This document shows positions 8,793 to 16,721 of a stretch of DNA of 64,000 nucleotides, piece by piece; the first letter of the stretch is position 1, and the number at the start of each line of letters is the position of its first letter. Source of the stretch: Peribacillus simplex (GTDB taxonomy: Bacteria > Bacillota > Bacilli > Bacillales > DSM-1321); the NCBI RefSeq assembly GCF_900156045.1, contig NZ_FTMX01000001.1:248001-312000 (forward strand), in the 5' to 3' direction. The position numbers and the translations under genes are program-made. Under the pieces are notes generated by a model. That model was not told the origin of the DNA. It ran no database searches and was given only the letters and a program-made list of their open reading frames with translations.

Positions 8793-9935
8793 ATGAAACA
8801 AGCAGTACATTTCGGTGCAGGAAACATTGGAAGAGGATTTATCGGAGCACTCTTTTCACAATCTGGATATCATGTGACTTTTGTGGACATAGCCGATCAA
8901 ATCATCGATCAGTTAAATGATAAAAAGCAATATCAAGTCAAACTGGCTACTGATCAACAAGAATCCGTAACAGTAAAAAATGTTTCGGGTTTAAACAGCT
9001 TAAAGCAGGACGAGGAAATCATTAAAGCAATTTCCGAAGCAACCTACCTCACCACTGCTATCGGTCCCAATATTTTGCCTCATATCGCTCCTTTAATTGC
9101 AAAAGGACTAGCCGCAAGGGTGAAGGAAACCGATGAAAAACTATATGTGATAGCTTGTGAAAACCAAATATCGGCAACAGACCTTTTAGAAGGCTACATT
9201 CTAGAAAACTTGGATCAAGATACAAAAGAAAAACTAGCTGGTAAAGTATACTTCTTTAACTCAGCAGTCGATCGCATCGTTCCTATCCAAAATAACGAAG
9301 GATCACTCGATGTTTTGGTGGAACCTTATTATGAATGGGTCGTTGAAACGGATGAAAGCATTCCTGCAGTTGAAGGGATGACCATTGTAAAAGAACTGGC
9401 TCCATTCATTGAGAGAAAACTGTTCACCGTTAATACAGGACATGCTGTCATTGCTTACCTCGGTTATCTCAAAAATAAAAAATCGACGATTGACCAATCA
9501 TTGGAGGACGCAGGCATTGTAGAGCAAGTCAAGAATACCCTAGGGGAAACGGGCGCCTATTTAATAAAGCAATACGGTTTGGATGCAGATGAGCATCAGC
9601 AGTATATCGAAAAAATCATTAATCGATTTAAAAACTCCTACCTGAATGACTCGGTGAATAGAGTCGGCCGTTCACCGCTGCGCAAGCTCGGGCCAAACGA
9701 CCGCCTCGTCCGCCCTGCCGTAGAAGCTAAAAAAGCCGGACTTTCCTATACTAATCTGGCGAAAGCGATAGCCGCCGCTTTACTCTTTGATTTTAACGAA
9801 GATGAAGAAGCCCAAAAAATGCAAACGATGATCAAAGAACACGGTATTGCTACCGCACTTAAGGAAGTTAGCGGATTGGACGAAAATAACGAAATAACCA
9901 AAGAAGTTATCAACCACTACAACAACTTGAAATAA
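8793..9935 (+). CDS. mtlD: Mannitol-1-phosphate 5-dehydrogenase
   Basis: 380 residues; oxidises mannitol 1-phosphate to fructose 6-phosphate with NAD+. The N-terminal Rossmann fingerprint HFGAGNIGRGFIG is exact for MtlD, and the family motifs KLFTVNTGHA and GRSPLRKLGPNDRLV are present. ATG 8793 is chosen over ATG 8784 because MKQAVHFGAGNIG matches the canonical start. The mtlR stop lies five bases upstream, so the two are probably translationally coupled. Confidence 0.96.
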   Translation: MKQAVHFGAGNIGRGFIGALFSQSGYHVTFVDIADQIIDQLNDKKQYQVKLATDQQESVTVKNVSGLNSLKQDEEIIKAISEATYLTTAIGPNILPHIAPLIAKGLAARVKETDEKLYVIACENQISATDLLEGYILENLDQDTKEKLAGKVYFFNSAVDRIVPIQNNEGSLDVLVEPYYEWVVETDESIPAVEGMTIVKELAPFIERKLFTVNTGHAVIAYLGYLKNKKSTIDQSLEDAGIVEQVKNTLGETGAYLIKQYGLDADEHQQYIEKIINRFKNSYLNDSVNRVGRSPLRKLGPNDRLVRPAVEAKKAGLSYTNLAKAIAAALLFDFNEDEEAQKMQTMIKEHGIATALKEVSGLDENNEITKEVINHYNNLK

Positions 9936-9944
9936 AAGCCGAAG

Positions 9945-9976
9945 AACTCCTGAAATCATTTTTCAGGAGTTTTTTC
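9945..9976 (+). terminator. Intrinsic terminator of the mtl operon
   Basis: Perfect 11-bp stem AACTCCTGAAA/TTTCAGGAGTT with a five-base loop and a T-run. Confidence 0.92.
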
Positions 9977-10028
9977 TTAATCAAAAAGCCAATTATGTAT
10001 ACGCTAAACTTTAAAACTCAAAAAAACC

Positions 10029-10058
10029 TTGTAAACAGTAATCATTACGTTTTATAAT
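10029..10058 (+). promoter_or_regulatory. Sigma-A promoter with embedded Zur-like box (box 1)
   Basis: TTGTAA (10029) and TATAAT (10053) are 18 bases apart. Between and over them, 10033-10053, lies a 21-base near-palindrome with perfect core GTAATCATTAC, matching 18 of the 20 defined positions of the Bacillus Zur consensus (TCGTAATNATTACGA flanked by AAA/TTT). Zur bound here would block RNA polymerase when zinc is plentiful. The promoter points at a very short reading frame (10118) and a repeat array, not directly at a full gene. Confidence 0.72.
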
Positions 10059-10077
10059 GGAAGACAGTTTACAGTGT

Positions 10078-10098
10078 AAATCGTAATCATTTTGATTT
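10078..10098 (+). promoter_or_regulatory. Zur-like box 2
   Basis: AAATCGTAATCATTTTGATT(T), 18 of 20 defined Zur positions, lies just after the predicted start of transcription from the promoter at 10029. Two boxes in tandem would give tight repression. Confidence 0.65.
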
Positions 10099-10117
10099 GT
10101 TTGAAAGGAGATTTTTT

Positions 10118-10168
10118 ATGAGATTAGGTTTTACAAAATCCAGATTGGTGCAGTACATCAAGAGTTAG
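10118..10168 (+). pseudogene. Truncated 16-codon reading frame behind the Zur-like promoter
   Basis: ATG at 10118 follows an excellent GAAAGGAG site (10103-10110) and two Zur-like boxes, but the frame encodes only MRLGFTKSRLVQYIKS. Directly after it the sequence turns into degenerate copies of the 21-bp repeat. The arrangement looks like the front end of a gene whose body was lost or replaced. A leader peptide for the cnt operon is the alternative. Confidence 0.4.
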
Positions 10169-10189
10169 GCGCAATTACTTAAGATTTTG

Positions 10190-10545
10190 GGTGCTATTGC
10201 ACGAGATTTAGAGCCGTTACTCGTGAGTTTGGAGCAAATACTCGTGAGTTTGGTTCATTTACTCGTGAGTTTGGAGCAAATACTCGTGAAATTGGCGCAA
10301 ATACTCGTGAATTTGGCACAAATACTCGTGAATGGGTGTTCAAACACGAGTAGGTTGATTTTACACAAGATTTTGCGGGTAATGCACGAGATTTAGAGCG
10401 TTCACTCGTAACTTGGTTCATTTACTCGTGAGTTTGGAGCAAATACTCGTGAAATTGGCGCATTTACTCGTGAGTTTGGTTCATTTACTCGTGAGATTGG
10501 AGCAAATACTCGTGAGTTTGGCACAAATACTCGTAAATTAAGGTT
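10190..10545 (+). repeat. 21-bp tandem repeat array 1 (core TACTCGTGA)
   Basis: About 15 head-to-tail units of 21 bases, consensus close to ACTCGTGAGTTTGGAGCAAAT, degenerate at the 5' end (from about 10140) and interrupted around 10340-10400 by diverged units. The same repeat occurs in a larger array at 54.2-54.9 kb. It fills the 5' leader between the first Zur-like promoter and the promoter of cntA. Short frames through it (e.g. TREFGAN) are broken by stops and are not counted as genes. Confidence 0.9.
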
Positions 10546-10605
10546 TACTCTCGAGGCATTACATAGTTTGATTTCGGATAAGCATTCGGCAATGCGTTGC
10601 CTGAT

Positions 10606-10657
10606 TTGTCATGATAGTAAGGCAAAGCTGTAATATAAATCGTAATCAATACGATTT
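10606..10657 (+). promoter_or_regulatory. Promoter and Zur-like box 3 upstream of the ABC importer operon
   Basis: TTGTCA (10606) and TGTAAT (10629) have a 17-base spacer. Immediately downstream, 10637-10657, is the best Zur box of the window, AAATCGTAATCAATACGATT(T), with 19 of 20 defined positions. The cntA start is 43 bases further. This predicts zinc-repressed transcription of the importer operon. Confidence 0.78.
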
Positions 10658-10699
10658 TGCATCGGCCAATAAAAATAGTTGTAATGGAGGAAATCTATC

Positions 10700-12229
10700 G
10701 TGTTCAGAAAAAGTAAAACGATTTTTATTGTATGTTTATCATTCTTTCTTTTGGCTGCTTGTTCCACCGAGTCTGAGAAAGAACAAGTGGGAAGGGAGAA
10801 GGAAGTGAATTTGCTTTTTAATTTTGCGACTAGCTCGCTTGATCCGAATGTTGATACAAGTTATGTGTCACTAAGGGCGGGGATCACTGAGACGTTGGTG
10901 CATCTCAATGATGAGGATTTGACCATCGAACCTTGGCTGGCGAAAAGCTGGGATAGCAAGGATGGTCAGTTATGGAATTTCAAGTTAAGGGAGGGTGTGA
11001 CTTTTCAGAATGGAAGGCCGATGGATGGCAAAGCGGTGAAGGCTTCCTTGGAGAGGGCGATGAAGGATAGTCCGGCGATCAAGAATGCTTTGCGCATTGA
11101 ATCGATTGAAGCGGACGGGAATGCGCTGACCATTAAGACGGAGGTTCCCTTTCCTGAGTTTCCTTCTGAATTGGTCCATCCAAATACATCGATTATTGAC
11201 GTGAAGGAAAGTGACTATATAAACAAGCCGATAGGAACTGGGCCATTTGCCGTTTCAAAATTCATGCCTGGTACGGCTGTTGATTTAATTCGGTATGAGT
11301 CTTACTGGGATGGAGCCGCAAAGCTTGAGAGAGCCAGGTTTTCGTTTAATGAGGATGCGAATGCGAGGTCTCTCGCCCTTGAATCGGGAGACGCCGATAT
11401 CGTTTTCCGTCCGGAAGCGGAAAGCCTGGAAAATTTAGAGGCGATAGATGGTGTGAAGGTTGAATCGACATCCACTTTCCGCGTACATCAAATGACGATG
11501 AATTTGGAACGAAAAGCATTGCAGGACATACACGTCCGAAAGGCGATAGATGCCTTGATCGACCGTTCATCCATTGCGGATACGATTTTACATGGTCATG
11601 CAGAAGTGGCAACAGGGCCATTTCCATCCACTTTCTCTTTTGCTCCGGACTATCCGAAAAAAGAGAATGGAATGGAAGCGGCTAGGGGGTTTCTTGATCA
11701 GGCGGGATATAAAAAAGTGGATGGCGTCATACAAAAAGACGGCAAACCGTTAACGTTTACACTTCTTACATACAGTTCACGTGCCGACCTGCCGTTAATT
11801 GCCCAAGTTTTTCAATCGGATGCCGGCCAATTGGGGATTGATGTGAAAATCAAGCAAATAGAAATCCCTGAAGAGTATATGGCTGCCAATCGCGATTGGG
11901 ATTTAACGACCTACAGCAATTTAACGGCTCCGCGCGGGGATGCCGGCTATTATTTAAATGCTACTTATCATCCAAAGGGAGCCTTGAACTTCAGTGGGGC
12001 CGATGATGATCACCTGACATCCCTGATTGATAAGCTGAACGTAACCGTCGAGCAGGATAAGCGCTCGGATTTAGCTGAGGATATTGCGATGTATGTTGAT
12101 GAACAGGTGTATAATTCATTCATTTTACATCCGAATACACTTGTTGCTTATGATGCCGAAAAAGTTAAAAACTGGATCACTTCGAGAAGCGAATACTACA
12201 TGCTGACGAATGAACTGGATGTGAAGTGA
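10700..12229 (+). CDS. cntA: CntA/NikA-type ABC transporter substrate-binding lipoprotein
   Basis: 509 residues. A lipoprotein signal peptide ends in LLAAC (lipobox Cys near residue 21), followed by a family 5 extracellular solute-binding domain (NLLFNFATSSLDPN, LRAGITETLV, GTGPFAVSKF, KAIDALIDR). GTG 10700 is supported by GGAGG eight bases upstream. It is the first gene of five overlapping or abutting genes in the order binding protein-permease-permease-ATPase-ATPase, the same as cntABCDF of Staphylococcus aureus, which imports staphylopine-metal complexes. Zur-like control and the nearby nicotianamine-synthase homologue favour a metal-metallophore ligand over peptide or free nickel. The ligand is inferred. 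Confidence 0.75.
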   Translation: MFRKSKTIFIVCLSFFLLAACSTESEKEQVGREKEVNLLFNFATSSLDPNVDTSYVSLRAGITETLVHLNDEDLTIEPWLAKSWDSKDGQLWNFKLREGVTFQNGRPMDGKAVKASLERAMKDSPAIKNALRIESIEADGNALTIKTEVPFPEFPSELVHPNTSIIDVKESDYINKPIGTGPFAVSKFMPGTAVDLIRYESYWDGAAKLERARFSFNEDANARSLALESGDADIVFRPEAESLENLEAIDGVKVESTSTFRVHQMTMNLERKALQDIHVRKAIDALIDRSSIADTILHGHAEVATGPFPSTFSFAPDYPKKENGMEAARGFLDQAGYKKVDGVIQKDGKPLTFTLLTYSSRADLPLIAQVFQSDAGQLGIDVKIKQIEIPEEYMAANRDWDLTTYSNLTAPRGDAGYYLNATYHPKGALNFSGADDDHLTSLIDKLNVTVEQDKRSDLAEDIAMYVDEQVYNSFILHPNTLVAYDAEKVKNWITSRSEYYMLTNELDVK

Positions 12230-13183
12230 ATGTTCCGCATCTTAGTCAGACGATTCATTGAGGTCGTGATTTTTGTCCTTGTGATTACATTCATCTCTAT
12301 CCTTTTTGTTCGGCTTGCACCAGGGGACCCGGTTCTCTCGATACTACAAGTGGATGATGTTTCGATCACAAACGAGCAAGTCAATGAGCTTCGTGAAGAA
12401 TTGGGGTTCAATGATCCGCTGTTCGTGCAATATGGCGATTGGTTTGCGGACTTTATCCAATTGGATTTCGGTAATTCCTATATGACGAATCAGCCTGTGA
12501 TGGAGATGATCATGAGCGGGCTGCCTGCAACACTTGAGCTGGCGGTCGGCGCATTGCTTGTGATGCTTGGTATAGCCATTCCATTAGGTTCGCTTGCTGC
12601 CTTGTACAGGGGAAGCTGGATTGATCAGTTAAGCCGTGCCGTTTCTTTGTTGGGCGCAGCCATTCCTAGCTTTTGGCTGGGGCTGCTCTTGATGGATTTA
12701 TTTGCGGTACGGTGGGGGGCCCTTCCAACAATGGGCAGGGACGGATTTCGTTCTTTGATTCTGCCGTCAGTCACGTTGGGGCTTGCCATCACAAGTGTGT
12801 ACGTCCGTTTGCTACGTTCGAGTTTGATAGATTCCCTCAGCCATGATTTCATCAGGGCTGCCCGATCAAGGGGGATTTCAGAAATGCGGATATTCTTTGC
12901 CCATGCATTTCGTTATAGCCTGCCCCCGGTCATTACCGTATTCGGTGTCAGCCTTGGCAGCTTGATCGGCGGTGTAGTGGTGATCGAAGTGATTTTTGCC
13001 TATCCAGGCATAGGTAAGATGGTCGTGGACTCGATTCGGTCACGGGATTATCCAGTCATTCAAGGGTACCTGTTGGTCATGGCCATCGTTGTATTCATGG
13101 TTAATAGTGCCGTGGATTTATCTTATCACTATTTAAATCCGGAGCTAAGGCTGAAGGAAAGGAAGCATGGAAAATGGAGTTAG
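12230..13183 (+). CDS. cntB: ABC transporter permease, CntB/NikB/OppB type
   Basis: 317 residues, six predicted membrane segments, with the family N-terminus (RRFIEVVIFVLVITFISILFVRLAPGDP) and the cytoplasmic EAA-like loop (DFIRAARSRGISEMRIFFAHAFR) that docks on the ATPases. Its ATG begins at the base after the cntA stop, so translation is coupled. It pairs with the permease encoded next to form the channel. Confidence 0.8.
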   Translation: MFRILVRRFIEVVIFVLVITFISILFVRLAPGDPVLSILQVDDVSITNEQVNELREELGFNDPLFVQYGDWFADFIQLDFGNSYMTNQPVMEMIMSGLPATLELAVGALLVMLGIAIPLGSLAALYRGSWIDQLSRAVSLLGAAIPSFWLGLLLMDLFAVRWGALPTMGRDGFRSLILPSVTLGLAITSVYVRLLRSSLIDSLSHDFIRAARSRGISEMRIFFAHAFRYSLPPVITVFGVSLGSLIGGVVVIEVIFAYPGIGKMVVDSIRSRDYPVIQGYLLVMAIVVFMVNSAVDLSYHYLNPELRLKERKHGKWS

Positions 13184-14013
13184 TTATCAAAAAAAGATCC
13201 AAAAGGCGCTGGAGAATGACCATCCTTTTTACGGTGATGGCTACAGTCCTTACCGTTACGGCTTACACCTTTCTTATCCTGAAACATGATCCATCACTGG
13301 TCAATCTGGGAGAAAGGCTATGGCCGGCAAGCTTGGAACATCCGCTAGGGACGGATCATCTAGGTCGTGATGTATTGACACGTCTTCTGCTCGGCGCACA
13401 GCTGACGGTTGGCTACAGTCTCATATCTCTGTTTGCCGCTGTTATCATCGGCGTCCCGTTCGGGTTGATTGCCGGTTTTAAAGGAGGTCTGATCGATCGG
13501 ATCTTCATGCGCATTGCGGACGCATTTCTCGCCTTCCCTGATACGATCGTTGCCATTGTGCTTAGTGGCTTATTAGGACCAGGGATTGAAAATCTCCTGT
13601 TGGCGATCGTTCTAGTGAAATGGGTGAATTATTCCAGGCTTGTGCGAAGTACGGTGATCACCGAACGTCGGAAGGATTATGTCACAGCTGCTACAATCAA
13701 TGGATTAAGTCCATTTGGGATTATGAGGAAGCATTTATTTCCGCACATTATCGGGAACGTGCTTGTATTGGCTAGCCTTGATTTAGGAAAAATCATTTTG
13801 CTCATATCTTCCTTATCATATATCGGGCTCGGGGCACAGCCGCCGGCACCAGAGTGGGGAGCCATGCTTAATGATGCCCGTCCATACTTTCAATCCAATA
13901 TGTTGCTGATGATTTACCCGGGGCTCGCCATCGTATTTGTCGTCCTTCTATCCAACATACTCGGTGATTATTTGCGCGATGCATTCGATGTGAAAAAGGA
14001 GGTGGAATCATGA
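13174..14013 (+). CDS. cntC: ABC transporter permease, CntC/NikC/OppC type
   Basis: 279 residues; one N-terminal membrane anchor, then the DPP/OPP permease core with HPLGTDHLGRDVLTRLL near residue 55 and the EAA loop RKDYVTAATINGLSPFGIMRKHLFPH near 170. It overlaps cntB by ten bases and cntD by four, so the operon is tightly coupled. Function as the second half of the channel is a family-based call. Confidence 0.8.
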   Translation: MELVIKKRSKRRWRMTILFTVMATVLTVTAYTFLILKHDPSLVNLGERLWPASLEHPLGTDHLGRDVLTRLLLGAQLTVGYSLISLFAAVIIGVPFGLIAGFKGGLIDRIFMRIADAFLAFPDTIVAIVLSGLLGPGIENLLLAIVLVKWVNYSRLVRSTVITERRKDYVTAATINGLSPFGIMRKHLFPHIIGNVLVLASLDLGKIILLISSLSYIGLGAQPPAPEWGAMLNDARPYFQSNMLLMIYPGLAIVFVVLLSNILGDYLRDAFDVKKEVES

Positions 14014-14807
14014 GCATTTTATCCGTGAGGCAGCTAAATATCATGGGAAAGCAACAAAATATCGTCAAGGATCTTTCGTTAGATGTGCAGGAAGGTGAGT
14101 GGTTCGCACTTGTCGGACAAAGCGGGAGCGGCAAAAGCATGACGGCCATGGCCATATGTCAGCTGCTTGCACCCAATCTCCAAGCGAAGGGGGAAATATG
14201 GTACGGGGACAAGAATCTTTTAACGCTATCTTCCTCTGAAATCAGGAAGATTCGCGGAAAGCGCCTGGCTTATATTTTTCAAGATTACCAGGGATCATTC
14301 ACACCGTTCCTTACTATCGGCCAACATTTCGACGAATATCAGCGAACACATTTGAACCTTTCCAAAAAGGCAAGGAGGCAGCAAGCGGTCAAGGCGCTCA
14401 TATCGGTGGGGCTAAATGAAGATATCTACGGCAGATACCCTTTTCAATTAAGCGGTGGGCAGCTTCAGCGTGTATCCATTTCGATAGCCCTGCTGCTTGA
14501 ACCGGATATTTTGATAGCGGATGAACCGACCACAGCCTTGGACAGTGTATCTTCCTTTAAGGTCTTACAGCTGTTATCAAGGCTCCAAAAAGAAACCGGA
14601 TGTGCGGTCTTGTTCATTACCCATGATTTACGTCATGTCAAGAAGTATGCGGATCGCATTGCGGTCATGAAAGACGGGGCCATCATTGAGACCGGTGATA
14701 AAAATCAGGTATTGAATCATCCGCAGCATGCTTATACGAATAAAATGATTCAATCATCGCCATCATTGAGCAGAATTCCATTTAAGCTTGAAGGAGTGTC
14801 AGGATGA
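14010..14807 (+). CDS. cntD: ABC transporter ATP-binding protein, CntD/NikD type
   Basis: 265 residues with Walker A GQSGSGKS, Q-loop FQDYQG, signature LSGGQLQR, Walker B ILIADEPTTALD and switch His (ITHD). The C-terminal tail matches oligopeptide/nickel ATPases but is short and lacks the four-Cys iron-sulphur motif seen in some DppD proteins. It overlaps both neighbours by four bases (ATGA). Confidence 0.8.
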   Translation: MSILSVRQLNIMGKQQNIVKDLSLDVQEGEWFALVGQSGSGKSMTAMAICQLLAPNLQAKGEIWYGDKNLLTLSSSEIRKIRGKRLAYIFQDYQGSFTPFLTIGQHFDEYQRTHLNLSKKARRQQAVKALISVGLNEDIYGRYPFQLSGGQLQRVSISIALLLEPDILIADEPTTALDSVSSFKVLQLLSRLQKETGCAVLFITHDLRHVKKYADRIAVMKDGAIIETGDKNQVLNHPQHAYTNKMIQSSPSLSRIPFKLEGVSG

Positions 14808-15568
14808 CGTTATTAGAAGTGCGAAATGTTCATAAAAGCTATGATAACGGAGTGGAAATACTAAGGAACGTGAATTTCAGCATCGAAAGGAAGGAATGCC
14901 TCGGGTTAGTGGGCGAGAGCGGCTGCGGAAAAAGCACACTGGCAAGGCTCATCCTTCAGATTGAATCTTTTGACCAGGGCGGCATCCTATTTGAAGGAAC
15001 CGAACTGCAAAACAAAAGCGAACGCAGTTTAAAACCGTATCGCAAGAACATCCAAGCCGTTTTGCAAAATCCTGTATCGGCCTTGAATCCAAAACTAAGG
15101 ATAAAAGATTCACTGATGGATCCATATCTTCAATTTGGCAGCCAGGTCAATATGAAACATTTTACGTATACAAGTGAAGCGAACTATATCGGCCAGCTGC
15201 TGGAAACCGTGGAGCTTCCAAAGAGTCTTGCTGAACGCTACCCGCATGAGCTAAGCGGCGGACAAAAGCAGCGGGTGACCATTGCACGAGCGATCAGCAT
15301 TGAACCGGCCCTCATTATATTGGATGAACCAACTTCAAGCCTGGACGTTCTGTCACAAGCAGCGGTGCTGAAATTGTTAAAGGGGCTGCAGGAGACTTTG
15401 GACATTTCCTACCTTTTCATTTCTCATGATCTGTCGGCTGTACAGGAGATGAGCCAACGGATCATGGTGATGAAAGGGGGTGTTATTGTGGATTCTTTCG
15501 AAAACGAACAGCTTTTTTGCAGCGATCGCCATTCATACACAAAAGAACTTATTTCGATGTTTGAATAA
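14804..15568 (+). CDS. cntF: ABC transporter ATP-binding protein, CntF/NikE type
   Basis: 254 residues with Walker A GESGCGKS, Q-loop VLQNPVSALNP, signature LSGGQKQR, Walker B LIILDEPTSSLD and switch His (ISHD). It is the second ATPase of the heterodimeric importer. An overlapping ATGA couples it to cntD. There is no clear terminator after it; a fourth Zur-like box follows within 25 bases, so cntL can be expressed both by read-through and from its own start. Confidence 0.8.
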   Translation: MTLLEVRNVHKSYDNGVEILRNVNFSIERKECLGLVGESGCGKSTLARLILQIESFDQGGILFEGTELQNKSERSLKPYRKNIQAVLQNPVSALNPKLRIKDSLMDPYLQFGSQVNMKHFTYTSEANYIGQLLETVELPKSLAERYPHELSGGQKQRVTIARAISIEPALIILDEPTSSLDVLSQAAVLKLLKGLQETLDISYLFISHDLSAVQEMSQRIMVMKGGVIVDSFENEQLFCSDRHSYTKELISMFE

Positions 15569-15592
15569 TGAGGTTGAGTTTATTTGAGATAT

Positions 15593-15613
15593 AAATCGTA
15601 ATGGTTTCGATTA
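15593..15613 (+). promoter_or_regulatory. Zur-like box 4, upstream of cntL
   Basis: AAATCGTAATGGTTTCGATT(A) keeps 17 of 20 defined Zur positions, including the whole left half. It sits between cntF and the cntL-proximal remnant. No good -35/-10 pair was found next to it, so it may act as a roadblock or be part of a weak promoter. Confidence 0.6.
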
Positions 15614-15645
15614 AAGAGGAGTTTGACTCTTAAGGAGGAAGTAAG

Positions 15646-15787
15646 GTGAACCATCGATCATATTTGGCCTTGGCCATTCCTAATCAGCCTAGGACGCTCG
15701 GTATTTTTGGCTTTGTATATACCATGGTTAAGCAAAAAATTATTTCCTAATGGGAGTGTGTGCCTTGAAAACGATCAAATGGTCTAG
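15646..15787 (+). pseudogene. Collapsed MATE-type transporter remnant between Zur box 4 and cntL
   Basis: A 34-codon frame (GTG 15646 to TAA 15750) has an ideal TAAGGAGG site. Its first residues, NHRSYLALAIP, resemble the N-terminal helix of MATE/DinF efflux proteins. After that point the sequence reads, one frame over (to TAG 15787), LGRSVFLALYIPW.SKKLFP, which resembles a MATE C-terminal last helix. This is what a large internal, out-of-frame deletion of a transporter gene would leave. An exporter here would make sense for a secreted metallophore. The resemblance rests on short stretches, so the call is tentative. Confidence 0.42.
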
Positions 15788-16583
15788 AAACCAGGAAAAA
15801 ATCATTCATACATATATGGATACTTATAAAATTTTACTAAAAGAAGATGATTTATCACCAAATAACGAAATCATCAATCGCGTTTTAACCGAGCTGGTTT
15901 CGATGATTTCGAAACCTTTGGATCAGCATGTAGCAGAAGAAATTCTCAACCATGATGAAATCCTGTCGACTCGGGGTACCATGCTTGAAAAGCTGACGAT
16001 TGCTGAAACATTGATGGAGGATCATTATGCCAAATTATTTGTTGGCAGTGTGAACACCCTGGATGACTTCCGTTCTTTCATATATTGGGATAACTACAAA
16101 GAACTGATTCAAACTGAAATCAGTGAATTGAAAAAGGTGAAAAATGATATTCAATCATTCGCATTTGTAGGGACGGGTCCTCTGCCATTAAGTCCATTGC
16201 TGCTTCAACGGGAGTTGGGTGCGAAAATGACATGTCTCGATATAGATGAACAAGCCCATTCACTTGGCAGACGCATCGTCCAAGAACTGGATGACGAAGG
16301 GAATTCAGACTATATCCTCAATGATGGCGCCCTTCATGACTACACGGAGTTCGATCTTCTATGGATTGCCAGCCTGGTTCCTAATAAAGAAGAAATACTG
16401 GAACGGATATTTCAGACGAACCCTGGCGCAACCGTCGCAATACGGTCGGTTGACGGCATTCATCAATTATTATATGAGCCCGTAGATGCGACAAAGTTCA
16501 GTAAAGTGGCATGTGAGGAAGTCGGAAGAACGATTGCGGATTCTTTCATCATCAATTCAACCATTTATTACACATTCAAATAG
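15765..16583 (+). CDS. cntL: Nicotianamine synthase family protein, CntL-like (opine metallophore biosynthesis)
   Basis: 272 residues from TTG 15765 (GGGAG ten bases upstream), the length of S. aureus CntL. The SAM-binding core of nicotianamine synthases is unmistakable: FVGTGPLPLSPLLL near residue 130, the acidic CLDIDEQA strand, FDLLWIASLVPNKEEI, and the late AIRSVDGIHQLLYEPVD segment. CntL enzymes transfer an aminobutyrate unit from S-adenosylmethionine onto histidine; the opine dehydrogenase CntM then finishes the metallophore. Neither CntM nor the histidine racemase CntK is in this window. A UUCG-capped terminator follows. Family assignment is strong; the amino-acid acceptor is unknown. 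Confidence 0.85.
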   Translation: MKTIKWSRNQEKIIHTYMDTYKILLKEDDLSPNNEIINRVLTELVSMISKPLDQHVAEEILNHDEILSTRGTMLEKLTIAETLMEDHYAKLFVGSVNTLDDFRSFIYWDNYKELIQTEISELKKVKNDIQSFAFVGTGPLPLSPLLLQRELGAKMTCLDIDEQAHSLGRRIVQELDDEGNSDYILNDGALHDYTEFDLLWIASLVPNKEEILERIFQTNPGATVAIRSVDGIHQLLYEPVDATKFSKVACEEVGRTIADSFIINSTIYYTFK

Positions 16584-16595
16584 TGACAACATGGA

Positions 16596-16623
16596 ACGGG
16601 TTGCTTCGGCAATTCGTTTTTTT
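16596..16623 (+). terminator. Intrinsic terminator after cntL
   Basis: A 9-bp stem (ACGGGTTGC/GCAATTCGT with two G-T pairs) closed by a TTCG tetraloop and followed by seven T residues. It separates the Zur-linked locus from catDE. Confidence 0.82.
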
Positions 16624-16654
16624 GGGGAGGAAAAAGATATTCCTATAAACTTAC

Positions 16655-16699
16655 TTGACATTACAAGCTTATTAAAATATAATCACTTACATAAAGTAA
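16655..16699 (+). promoter_or_regulatory. Sigma-A promoter and inverted repeat upstream of catD
   Basis: TTGACA (16655) and TATAAT (16678) with a 17-base spacer, a full consensus promoter. Just after the -10, TTACATAAAGTAA (16687-16699) is an inverted repeat in the style of YodB/CatR (HxlR/MarR-type) operators that control catDE and azoreductase genes in B. subtilis. The regulator is not in the window. Confidence 0.75.
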
Positions 16700-16721
16700 C
16701 TAACAAAAGGAGAATTCATAC

